Source: Acidimicrobiia bacterium (GTDB lineage Bacteria; Actinomycetota; Acidimicrobiia; IMCC26256; JAENVU01). From it: a stretch of 7,898 bases of DNA. The DNA lies in assembly GCA_017882945.1 (NCBI GenBank), contig JADGON010000098.1:1-7898 (forward strand). The letters are read 5' to 3'. Position 1 is the stretch's first letter. Each line of letters begins with the position of its first letter. The notes under the pieces were generated by a model that saw nothing but the letters and a program-made list of their open reading frames with translations, was not told where the DNA came from and searched no databases. Both the position numbers and the translations under genes were made by a program. This document shows, piece after piece, positions 1 to 6,031 of this stretch.

Positions 1-310
1 CGACGCGGGTGACCCGTCGATCGTCGGGATCGGGTTGGCGGGTGAGGAAGCCGTCGGCCTCGAGCTTGGCCACGACGCGGGTGACGCTCGGGGGCGCGAC
101 CTGCTCGAGGTCAGCGAGGGCGCCGAGGGTCAACGGACCGTGGCGCTCGACGGCGGCGAGGGCGGCGAGCTGGCTCGGCGACAAGCCGGTCTGGGCCTCC
201 TGGCGGAGCCGGCGGGCGAGCCGGGTGGCACTCAGCCGCAACCGGCCCGCGATCTCCTCGGCCGTCTCCGCGGGAGCTCCGGTGGTGGGGGTGATGGCCA
301 TGACCGCCAT
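1..310 (-). CDS. MarR-family winged-helix transcriptional regulator (C-terminus outside window)
   Basis: Reading leftward from the ATG at 310-308, the frame stays open for 103 codons to the window edge, so the C-terminal part (roughly 40 residues by family norm) is missing. Visible: an N-terminal helix rich in arginine (residues 18-37), then a winged helix-turn-helix. The latter has LSPSQLAALAAVERHGPLTL (43-62), a recognition helix APPSVTRVVAKLEADG (72-87), and the wing with the family signature DPDDRR (94-99). MarR proteins act as homodimers that bind palindromic operators, often their own promoter, and release DNA on binding a small phenolic or other ligand or on oxidation. The gene diverges from the mocA-like gene and cox operon, with a perfect inverted repeat between them, so autoregulation and control of the cox genes is a reasonable inference. 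A second in-frame ATG at 301-299 is an alternative start. Family assignment is firm; ligand and targets are unknown. Confidence 0.9.
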   Translation of the reverse strand, partial: MAVMAITPTTGAPAETAEEIAGRLRLSATRLARRLRQEAQTGLSPSQLAALAAVERHGPLTLGALADLEQVAPPSVTRVVAKLEADGFLTRQPDPDDRRVTRV

Positions 311-379
311 GATACCACACTATTTAGCGCCACTAACTAAATAGTCCGGAGAGCATTCCAGCCCTCTACCGTTGGGTGC
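311..379. promoter_or_regulatory. Divergent promoter region
   Basis: This 69-bp gap separates the starts of two divergent genes and must hold promoters for both. Candidate -10 hexamers are TAAATA at 338-343 for the rightward unit and TAAATA on the minus strand (326-321) for the leftward MarR gene. If the latter is used, the MarR transcript would begin only a few bases before its ATG and be nearly leaderless. No clear -35 boxes are seen. The rightward gene has no obvious Shine-Dalgarno sequence before its ATG at 380. The hexamers are guesses by eye. Confidence 0.45.
319..345. promoter_or_regulatory. Perfect 9-bp inverted repeat, probable MarR operator
   Basis: The arms ACTATTTAG (319-327) and CTAAATAGT (337-345) are exact reverse complements separated by 9 bp. 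A nested pair, TTAG (324-327) with CTAA (333-336, repeated at 337-340), lies inside. The site is in the only AT-rich patch of the window, between the divergent MarR gene and the nucleotidyltransferase gene. It covers TAAATA hexamers on both strands that could serve as -10 boxes. MarR dimers typically bind such palindromes and block the promoter. Binding by this MarR protein is inferred from position and symmetry. Confidence 0.75.
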
Positions 380-988
380 ATGCTTCGCGTTGTCGGCATC
401 ATCCTGGGCGCCGGGTCGTCGGCGCGGTTGGGCCGGCCGAAGCAGACCCTCCCGTTCGGCGACCGGACGCTGCTCGCCCACGTGGTCCGCGAGGTGGAGG
501 CGGCCGCGCTCGACCGCGTGGTGGTGGTCCTGGGGGGAGCCGGCGCCGAAGCCGCAGCCGCGCTGCCGCCCGGACGGGCTGTCATCGCCTCCAACGAAGC
601 GTTCGGCACCGGGTGTGCATCCTCGCTGCTCGCGGGGCTGGAGGCGGCCGGCGACTCGGACGCGATCATGCTCTTGCTCGGCGACATGCCGGGGGTGACC
701 ACAGCAATCGTCGATGAAGTCCTCGGCGCTTGGCGGGCCGCGCCGAGCTGGGCCGCGGTGACCTCGTACTCGGATCGGATCGGTCACCCGTTCGTCTTCT
801 CCGCCGACGCGTTTCCGACGCTGCGGTCGCTGCACGGTGACAAGGCGGTATGGAAGATCGTCGACCAGGAACCGATCAGCCGGGTCGCTCGCATCCCAGT
901 CTCGCAGTCCCTCCCGCTCGACGTGGACACATGGTCGGACTACGAACGAGCGTGCGCGGCCTTCGGCTACGAGCCGATGCCGCGGTAG
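380..988 (+). CDS. mocA: MobA/MocA-type molybdenum cofactor nucleotidyltransferase
   Basis: This 202-residue protein belongs to the MobA-like NTP transferase family, which adds CMP or GMP to molybdopterin in the cytoplasm. The nucleotide-binding loop is LGAGSSARLGRPK (9-21). A metal-binding aspartate sits in LLLGDMPG (D102). GHPFVF (135-140), LHGDKAVW (151-158) and the C-terminal DVDTWSDYE (181-189) match conserved blocks of MocA/MobA proteins, and the length is typical. The family alone does not fix CTP versus GTP. The neighbouring form I CO dehydrogenase genes favour CTP, because aerobic CODH uses molybdopterin cytosine dinucleotide. ATG 380 puts the first beta-strand and loop at the usual distance from the N-terminus, and the upstream frame offers no better start. 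No clear ribosome binding site is visible. It is followed after 57 bp by coxM, probably in the same transcript. Confidence 0.88.
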   Translation: MLRVVGIILGAGSSARLGRPKQTLPFGDRTLLAHVVREVEAAALDRVVVVLGGAGAEAAAALPPGRAVIASNEAFGTGCASSLLAGLEAAGDSDAIMLLLGDMPGVTTAIVDEVLGAWRAAPSWAAVTSYSDRIGHPFVFSADAFPTLRSLHGDKAVWKIVDQEPISRVARIPVSQSLPLDVDTWSDYERACAAFGYEPMPR

Positions 989-1045
989 CAACCGCGCGAT
1001 CGCGGGTGTACGGTCGAATCGAGAACGCTTCACAAGGGGGGTCTC
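989..1045 (+). other. mocA-coxM intergenic gap with small hairpin and coxM ribosome binding site
   Basis: This 57-bp spacer has a short GC hairpin, CCGCG (992-996) with CGCGG (1001-1005) around a 4-base loop and no U-tract. It could slow polymerase or shape expression, but it is too small to call a terminator. A strong purine run AAGGGGGG (1034-1041) lies 4 bases before the coxM ATG and supports that start. I see no convincing promoter, so read-through from mocA is the simpler reading. Confidence 0.4.
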
Positions 1046-1903
1046 ATGTTCCCGTCCCGGTTCGACTACGTCGCGGCCACCTCGGTGGACGAAGCGATCG
1101 CAGCCAAAGGTGACGGCGGTGACGAGACCCGCATCCTCGCCGGGGGCCAGAGCCTGCTTCCGATGATGAAGATCCGCTTGGCGAACCCGTCCAAGCTCGT
1201 CGACATCAACGGGATTCCCGGCCTCGACGTGCTCGAGCGCGTGAACGGTCATCTCCGGGTCGGTGCGCTCGTCCGGCACGCCGACATGGTTGCGTCGGAT
1301 CTCACGTTCGGCGCCGTCGAATCGGCCGCGCCGTGGATCTCCGACCCGCTGGTGCGGAACCGGGGCACCGTGTGCGGGTCCGTCTCGCACTGCGACCCCG
1401 AAGGCGACTGGAACTCGGTGCTGCTCGCGACCGGGGCGGACGTCGTCGCGCGAGGGCCGAGCGGTGAGCGGGTGATCCCGATCGGTGACTTCGTCGTCGA
1501 TCTCTTCACCAACGCGCTCAACGAGGACGAGATGGTGACCGAGATCCGCATCCCGGTGCCCAGCGGTCGGTCCGGCGGTGCGTACCTCAAGCTCGAACGC
1601 AAGGTGGGGGACTACGCGACGGTCGCCGTCGCCGCGCATCTCGAGCTCGGAGGCGGCGGCGTGATCACGAAGGCGGGACTCGCGCTCACGTCGGTCGCGC
1701 CCCACAACCTGAAGGTCACGGACGCGGAAGCAGCACTCGTCGGTGAGATGCCGAGCGAAGCGCTGTTTGCGGAAGCCGGTGAGCTCGCGGCCGCGGCGAG
1801 CTCACCTCGGGACGACGTGCGCGGAACCGCGGAGTGGAAGCGCCAGGTCGTACGCACATTTGCGCGCCGCGCGCTGGCTACCGCCGCCGCGTCGGCCGGC
1901 TGA
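1046..1903 (+). CDS. coxM: Aerobic CO dehydrogenase, medium FAD-binding subunit CoxM
   Basis: This 285-residue flavoprotein subunit of the xanthine oxidase family takes electrons from the CoxS iron-sulfur clusters onto FAD and passes them to the quinone pool. The first FAD-binding motif AGGQS is at residues 32-36, followed by LLPMMKIRLANPSKLVDIN. The second block is RNRGTVCGSVSHCDPEGDW (104-122), and the C-terminal CO_deh_flav_C region begins near KLERKVGDYATV (182-193). The length is usual for CoxM. The second FAD motif, normally TIGG-like, reads TVCG here: Cys110 replaces a glycine. The start is ATG 1046, backed by a strong purine-rich ribosome binding site. The gene order M-S-L that follows is that of form I clusters. 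The alternative, another molybdenum hydroxylase FAD subunit, is made unlikely by the CoxL signature downstream. Confidence 0.93.
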   Translation: MFPSRFDYVAATSVDEAIAAKGDGGDETRILAGGQSLLPMMKIRLANPSKLVDINGIPGLDVLERVNGHLRVGALVRHADMVASDLTFGAVESAAPWISDPLVRNRGTVCGSVSHCDPEGDWNSVLLATGADVVARGPSGERVIPIGDFVVDLFTNALNEDEMVTEIRIPVPSGRSGGAYLKLERKVGDYATVAVAAHLELGGGGVITKAGLALTSVAPHNLKVTDAEAALVGEMPSEALFAEAGELAAAASSPRDDVRGTAEWKRQVVRTFARRALATAAASAG

Positions 1904-1910
1904 AGGGGGA
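1904..1910 (+). promoter_or_regulatory. Ribosome binding site fixing the coxS GTG start
   Basis: AGGGGGA follows the coxM stop codon directly and sits 3 bases before GTG 1914. It decides the start of coxS. The open frame extends upstream to 1743, but that part overlaps coxM and translates to an arginine-rich shadow with no family resemblance. Confidence 0.7.
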
Positions 1911-1913
1911 AGC

Positions 1914-2378
1914 GTGGAGGTCACCGTCACCGTCAACGGCAGCGACCAGACGCACGACATCGAACCGCGCGTGCTGTTGATCGATTTCATCCGCACGCGC
2001 GTCGGGCTGACCGGCTCGCACATCGGTTGTGACACGAGCAACTGTGGTGCCTGTACCGTCCTGTTCGACGGCAAGCCGGTCAAGTCCTGCACGGTGCTGG
2101 CCGTCCAGGCCGACGGTCACGCGGTGACCACGGTCGAGGGCCTCAAGTCGAACGGCACGCTGCATCCGATCCAGGCGGCGTTCAAGGAAGAGCATGGTTT
2201 GCAGTGCGGGTTCTGCACGCCGGGGATGATGCTCGTCGGCGCCGCCCTCATCGAGGCGAACACGGAACCGTCCGTCGACGACGTGCGGTGGGCGATCTCG
2301 GGGAACCTGTGCCGCTGCACCGGGTACATGAACATCGTCACCGCCATTCAGACGGCCGCCGCAACCGGCGAAGGGTGA
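1914..2378 (+). CDS. coxS: Aerobic CO dehydrogenase, small 2Fe-2S subunit CoxS
   Basis: This 154-residue protein (GTG start) carries two [2Fe-2S] clusters that move electrons from the molybdenum site of CoxL to FAD in CoxM. The N-terminal plant-ferredoxin-like domain has cysteines 39, 44, 47 and 59 in GCDTSNCGACTV and KSC. The C-terminal helical domain has cysteines 98, 101, 133 and 135 in LQCGFCTPGM and NLCRCTGY. All eight ligands are present and the length is close to typical. The GTG at 1914 is preferred because a purine-rich site lies just before it, and the protein then starts with the usual short strand EVTVTVNG. It begins 10 bp after the coxM stop and ends 10 bp before coxL, so the three are surely co-transcribed. 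Confidence 0.95.
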   Translation: MEVTVTVNGSDQTHDIEPRVLLIDFIRTRVGLTGSHIGCDTSNCGACTVLFDGKPVKSCTVLAVQADGHAVTTVEGLKSNGTLHPIQAAFKEEHGLQCGFCTPGMMLVGAALIEANTEPSVDDVRWAISGNLCRCTGYMNIVTAIQTAAATGEG

Positions 2379-2385
2379 GGAGAGG
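2379..2385 (+). promoter_or_regulatory. coxL ribosome binding site
   Basis: GGAGAGG lies directly after the coxS stop and 3 bases before ATG 2389. It supports that start over the downstream ATG at codon 10. Confidence 0.6.
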
Positions 2386-2388
2386 CGC

Positions 2389-4761
2389 ATGACCAAGGTC
2401 GACGACACCACGCACATGACCACGCCGCCGGAGATCGGCGGCATCGGCCACCGGGTCCGTCGCCACGAGGATGCCCGCTTCATCGAGGGGCAGGGGAACT
2501 ACCTCGACGACATCGTCCTGCCCGGCATGTTGCACATGGCGATCGTCCGGTCGCCGGTTGCGCACGCGCGCATCACGGGGATCGACACCACCGCAGCGTC
2601 GGAGGTCGAGGGCGTGGTCGCGGTGGTGACCGGCGAGCTGATGGACCAGCACGGTCTGGCGTGGATGCCGACGCTGTCCGGCGACACCCAGGCAGTGCTC
2701 GCCACCGACAAGGTTCGCTACCAGGGCCAGGAAGTTGCGGCGGTCATCGCGACCGACCCGGCCATCGCGGTCGACGCGGCGGAGCTCGTCGAAGTCGACT
2801 ACGACATCCTGCCTGCGATCACGACGCCGCAGCAGGCGCTCGCACCGGGCGCCGTGCTGATCCGCGACGAGAAGGAAGGCCAGACCGACAACCGGGTCTA
2901 TGACTGGGAGGCGGGTGACAAGGCCGCGACCGACGCGGCGTTCGCGGCGGCGGATCGGGTGGTCTCGCTCTCCACCTTCTATCCGCGGTCGCACCCGGCA
3001 CCACTCGAGACCTGCGGTGCGATCGCGGACGTCAACTCGGTCACGGGCCAGGCCACGATCTACATGACGTCCCAAGCCCCGCACGCGCACCGGACGCTCT
3101 TCGCGATGGTCACGGGTCTCCCGGAGCAGAACATCCGCATCATCAGCCCTGACCTCGGCGGTGGGTTCGGCAACAAGGTGCCCATCTACCCGGGCTACGT
3201 CGTCGCGACCGCGGCATCGCTGCTGATCGGGCGCCCCGTGAAGTGGATCGAGACCCGCAGCGAGAACCTCATCTCCACCGGGTTCGCACGCGACTACTAC
3301 ATGACGGGTGAGCTCGCGGTGACGAACGAGGGCAAGATCCTCGGCCTCCGCGTCCAGATGCTCTCCGACCAGGGCGCGTTCTACGCGGACGCGCAGCCGA
3401 CGAAGTTCAAGGCCGGGCTCTTCCACGTCGTCACCGGGAGCTACGACTATCCCGCGGCGCACGTCGTCTGCTCGGGCGCATACACCAACAAGGCGCCGGG
3501 TGGTGTCGCGTATCGGTGCTCGTTCCGCATCACCGAGGCCTCGTTCCTCATCGAGCGCCTGGTGCAGACCGCGGCGTACGAGCTGGGGATCGACCCGGCC
3601 GAGATGCGGTTCAAGAACTTCATCCAGCCCGAGCAGTTCCCGTACCACACGCCGACCGGATTCGTGTACGACTCGGGCGACTACCCGACGGCGCTGCGCA
3701 AGGCGCTCGACGAGGTCGGCTACGACCAGCTGCGAGCGGAGCAGGTCGCGGCACGTGCCGAGGGACGCCTGATGGGGATCGGCATCGCGCACTTCACGGA
3801 GGCGGTCGGTGCCGGGCCTTCCCACACCTACGACATCGCCGGCCTCAAGATGTTCGACTCGGCCGAGCTGCGCGTGCATCCGACCGGCAAGGCGATCCTC
3901 AAGCTCGGCGTGATGAGCCAGGGCCAGGGGCACGAGACGACGTTCGCCCAGATCGTGGCCGAGGAGCTGGGCATCCCGGTGACCGACGTGAAGGTCATGG
4001 AGGGTGACACCGACAACACCCCCTACGGGCTGGGGACGTACGCGTCGCGCTCGACGCCGGTCGCCGGCGCCGCGACCGCGATGGTCTCGCGCCAGCTCGC
4101 GGAGAAGGCCAAGCGGATCGCCGCGCACCTGCTCGAGGCCGCGCCCGAGGACATCGAGCTCAAAGCGGGTGAGCTGTTCGTGAAGGGCACGCCCGCGCGC
4201 TCGGTCACGATCCAGGACGTGTCGCTGGCCGCCTACACGAACATGCCCGACGGCATGGAGCACGGGCTCGAAGGCGTCCACTACTACGACCCGCCGAACC
4301 TCACCTACCCGTACGGCAGCTACATCGTGGTGGTCGAGGTCGATCCCGAGACCGGGGTGTGGAAGGTCGAGCGGATGGTCGCGCTCGACGACTGCGGGGT
4401 ACGCATCAACCCGATGATCGTCGAGGGTCAGATCCACGGCGGGCTGACCGAGGGCTTCGCGATGTCGTCGATGCAGTGGATCACCTTCGACGACGACGGC
4501 AACTGCATCGGGTCCAACTTCATGGACTATCTCATCCCGACTGCTTGGGAAACCCCGCGCTTCGAGCTGCTCGAGACCTGCGTGCCGTCGCCGCACCATC
4601 CGATCGGGGCGAAGGGCGTCGGCGAGTCGGCCACGGTTGGCTCACCGGCGGCGTACGTCAACGCCGTCATCGACGCGCTCGCGCACCTCGGCGTGCGCAA
4701 CATCGACATGCCGCTGCTCCCGGACCGGGTGTGGTCGGCGATCCAGTCCGCCCAGGGCTGA
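2389..4761 (+). CDS. coxL: Form I aerobic CO dehydrogenase, large molybdenum subunit CoxL
   Basis: This 790-residue catalytic subunit oxidises CO to CO2 at a binuclear Mo-Cu site with molybdopterin cytosine dinucleotide. The form I loop AYRCSFR is at 374-380; Cys377 matches the copper-binding Cys388 of the Oligotropha carboxidovorans enzyme. Gln229 in SQAPH fits Gln240 with the same offset, and Glu746 in GVGES fits the catalytic Glu763. An aldehyde-oxidase/xanthine-dehydrogenase hammerhead domain occupies about residues 25-145. The molybdopterin-binding domains follow, with GGGFGNK (257-263), GQGHETT (512-518) and the conserved EGDTDNTPYGLGTYASRST stretch. Form II homologues carry AYRGAGR instead. 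The length is slightly under the 809 residues known for O. carboxidovorans. No signal peptide is seen, as expected for an enzyme on the cytoplasmic face. Correspondence of residues to the Oligotropha enzyme is by motif and offset, without a full alignment. Confidence 0.97.
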   Translation: MTKVDDTTHMTTPPEIGGIGHRVRRHEDARFIEGQGNYLDDIVLPGMLHMAIVRSPVAHARITGIDTTAASEVEGVVAVVTGELMDQHGLAWMPTLSGDTQAVLATDKVRYQGQEVAAVIATDPAIAVDAAELVEVDYDILPAITTPQQALAPGAVLIRDEKEGQTDNRVYDWEAGDKAATDAAFAAADRVVSLSTFYPRSHPAPLETCGAIADVNSVTGQATIYMTSQAPHAHRTLFAMVTGLPEQNIRIISPDLGGGFGNKVPIYPGYVVATAASLLIGRPVKWIETRSENLISTGFARDYYMTGELAVTNEGKILGLRVQMLSDQGAFYADAQPTKFKAGLFHVVTGSYDYPAAHVVCSGAYTNKAPGGVAYRCSFRITEASFLIERLVQTAAYELGIDPAEMRFKNFIQPEQFPYHTPTGFVYDSGDYPTALRKALDEVGYDQLRAEQVAARAEGRLMGIGIAHFTEAVGAGPSHTYDIAGLKMFDSAELRVHPTGKAILKLGVMSQGQGHETTFAQIVAEELGIPVTDVKVMEGDTDNTPYGLGTYASRSTPVAGAATAMVSRQLAEKAKRIAAHLLEAAPEDIELKAGELFVKGTPARSVTIQDVSLAAYTNMPDGMEHGLEGVHYYDPPNLTYPYGSYIVVVEVDPETGVWKVERMVALDDCGVRINPMIVEGQIHGGLTEGFAMSSMQWITFDDDGNCIGSNFMDYLIPTAWETPRFELLETCVPSPHHPIGAKGVGESATVGSPAAYVNAVIDALAHLGVRNIDMPLLPDRVWSAIQSAQG

Positions 4762-4764
4762 ACC

Positions 4765-5724
4765 GTGGACGTCGGCGTCCTCTCGCACGCCGTGGAGCTG
4801 GCCGCGCAACGCGAGCCATTCGCGCTCGCCACCGTCGTGTGGCGGCGCGCGCCGTCGTCAGGACACGTCGGCTCGAAGGCGGTGATCCACCTCGACGGCA
4901 CGGTGCAGGGTTGGCTGGGTGGCGCGTGCGCCGAGCCGACGGTCGTGCGGGCGGCACAGGAAGCGATGGCCGATGGACGACCCCGGCTGTTGTTCCTCGG
5001 TCAGCCCGACGAGCTGGACCGGCGTGCCGGCGACGGCCTCGTCACGGTGCCGATGGCCTGCGAGAGCGAAGGCGCATTGGAGGTCTACTTGGAACCGATT
5101 CTTCCCCGACCCCAGCTCATCGCGATCGGAAGGTCCCCGGCGGTGTTCGCGCTCGCGTCGCTCGCGCACGCGCTGGAGTGGGACGTCGCCGTGGTGGACG
5201 ACGGCGGCTCACCCGCTGCGCATCCGCATCCGGAGCTCGTGCGGACGTCGCTCGACCTCTCGGGTCTCGGTGTCGGTCCGGGCTCCGCGATCGTGGTCGC
5301 GACCCAGGGTCACTACGACGATCTCGCGCTCGACGCCGCGCTCACGACCGAGGCCGGCTACATCGGGTTGGTCGCCTCCGAGAAGCGCGCGGCATCCACC
5401 CTCGAGCTCCTGGCGAACCGGGGGGTCGCCGACGACCAGCTTCTCCGGGTCTCCGCGCCCGCGGGGCTCGACCTCGGGTCGGTCGACAACGCGGAGATCG
5501 CGGTCGCGGTGCTGGCCGAGCTCGTCGCCCGCCGAGCCGCCGGGAAGCTGGGCGGCGTGGTGGCACCGGCGCGCCATGACGCCGTCGACCCCGTCTGCGG
5601 GATGACCGTCGAGATTCGAAGCGCGAAGTACCAGCTCCGCTGGGAGGGCAGAGACTGGCTCTTCTGTTCGGCCCACTGCCTCGCGACCTTCGAGGCAGCC
5701 CCGGCGGCGTTCGCCGGACAATGA
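4765..5724 (+). CDS. XdhC/CoxF-type molybdenum hydroxylase maturation protein with C-terminal YHS domain
   Basis: This 319-residue protein starts at GTG 4765, 3 bp after the coxL stop, so translational coupling is likely; only a weak AGGG (4754-4757) precedes it. The N-terminal CoxI/XdhC domain (about 5-75) includes ATVVWRRAPSSGHVGSKAV and GWLGGACAEP. A Rossmann-like XdhC_C domain (about 115-255) has LIAIGRSPAVFALASLAHAL, the acidic turn VVDDGG, ATQGHYDD and YIGLVASEKRA. A YHS domain (about 273-318) follows with DPVCGM (275-280) and FCSAHC (300-305), keeping Cys278, Cys301 and Cys305. Characterised XdhC binds the sulfurated molybdenum cofactor and hands it to xanthine dehydrogenase; CoxF/CoxI proteins occur in cox clusters. 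YHS domains are small putative metal-binding modules found, for example, on copper-transport ATPases. A role in maturing the Mo-Cu site is inferred from position and domains. Confidence 0.88.
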   Translation: MDVGVLSHAVELAAQREPFALATVVWRRAPSSGHVGSKAVIHLDGTVQGWLGGACAEPTVVRAAQEAMADGRPRLLFLGQPDELDRRAGDGLVTVPMACESEGALEVYLEPILPRPQLIAIGRSPAVFALASLAHALEWDVAVVDDGGSPAAHPHPELVRTSLDLSGLGVGPGSAIVVATQGHYDDLALDAALTTEAGYIGLVASEKRAASTLELLANRGVADDQLLRVSAPAGLDLGSVDNAEIAVAVLAELVARRAAGKLGGVVAPARHDAVDPVCGMTVEIRSAKYQLRWEGRDWLFCSAHCLATFEAAPAAFAGQ

Positions 5725-5811
5725 GTCGACGGCGCGCGTTCGGTATTCGGTCCCACGGATCGGTACCCTCGTGGTCTGGAGCCGTGTCGCGTTCCTGCGA
5801 AGGAGTCTCGG
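5725..5811 (+). promoter_or_regulatory. Spacer before tatA with possible promoter and strong ribosome binding site
   Basis: This 87-bp gap is the longest within the rightward genes. TACCCT at 5764-5769 resembles a high-GC actinobacterial -10 box, but no -35 is convincing. AAGGAG (5800-5805) lies 6 bases before the ATG at 5812 and is a clear ribosome binding site. No terminator-like hairpin with a U-tract follows the XdhC-YHS gene, so tatA may be transcribed from its own promoter, by read-through, or both. Confidence 0.4.
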
Positions 5812-6018
5812 ATGCCCGTACTCGGTGAGATCCTCGGTTGGGAGATCCTCGTCCCGCTCGCGCTGATCGCCCTGCTCTTCGGCAGCGCCAAGATCCCGCA
5901 GCTGGCCCGCTCGCTCGGTCAGGCGCAGCAGGAGTTCCGCAAAGGCGCAGAGGGCGAGCCGGACCCGGCCGAGCCCAAGGCCGAAGCGGAAGCCCACGAC
6001 GAAGGCCGCACGCCCTGA
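5812..6018 (+). CDS. tatA: TatA/E-type twin-arginine translocase subunit
   Basis: This 68-residue membrane protein has the TatA plan: a short N-terminal segment, one transmembrane helix (about 10-23, GWEILVPLALIALLFG), the hinge FG (23-24), an amphipathic helix AKIPQLARSLGQAQQEFRKG (26-45), and an acidic, disordered tail rich in Glu, Pro and Ala. TatA multimers form the passage for folded proteins with RR signal peptides in the cytoplasmic membrane. Its length fits TatA better than the longer TatB. ATG 5812 has a good ribosome binding site. No tatB or tatC is in the window, so the partner TatC must be encoded elsewhere. Its stop is 13 bp from the stop of the facing GH16 gene. Aerobic CODH is not known to be exported, so proximity to the cox genes need not mean shared function. 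Confidence 0.9.
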   Translation: MPVLGEILGWEILVPLALIALLFGSAKIPQLARSLGQAQQEFRKGAEGEPDPAEPKAEAEAHDEGRTP

Positions 6019-6031
6019 CCAACCTGTCCGG

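Noticed and set aside
992..1005. Short GC hairpin after mocA as a terminator
   Set aside because: The stem is only 5 bp with no U-tract, and such GC palindromes arise by chance in this base composition.
320..1705. 461-codon minus-strand frame across mocA and coxM
   Set aside because: Arg/Asp/Gly-rich shadow of two well-supported plus-strand genes; no family resemblance and no ribosome binding site of note.
1743..1913. Upstream extension of coxS to an earlier in-frame ATG
   Set aside because: The extra 57 residues overlap coxM and look like out-of-frame translation; GTG 1914 has a ribosome binding site and gives the normal CoxS N-terminus.
2338..4599. Very long open frame (753 codons) on the minus strand opposite coxL
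   Set aside because: Its translation is dominated by Arg, Asp, Val, His and Leu with no domain, as expected when the antisense of a high-GC3 gene lacks stops. coxL on the plus strand is unmistakable.
4359..5579. 406-codon plus-strand frame overlapping the coxL end and the XdhC-YHS gene
   Set aside because: An Arg-rich translation in an alternative frame of two real genes; no motifs.
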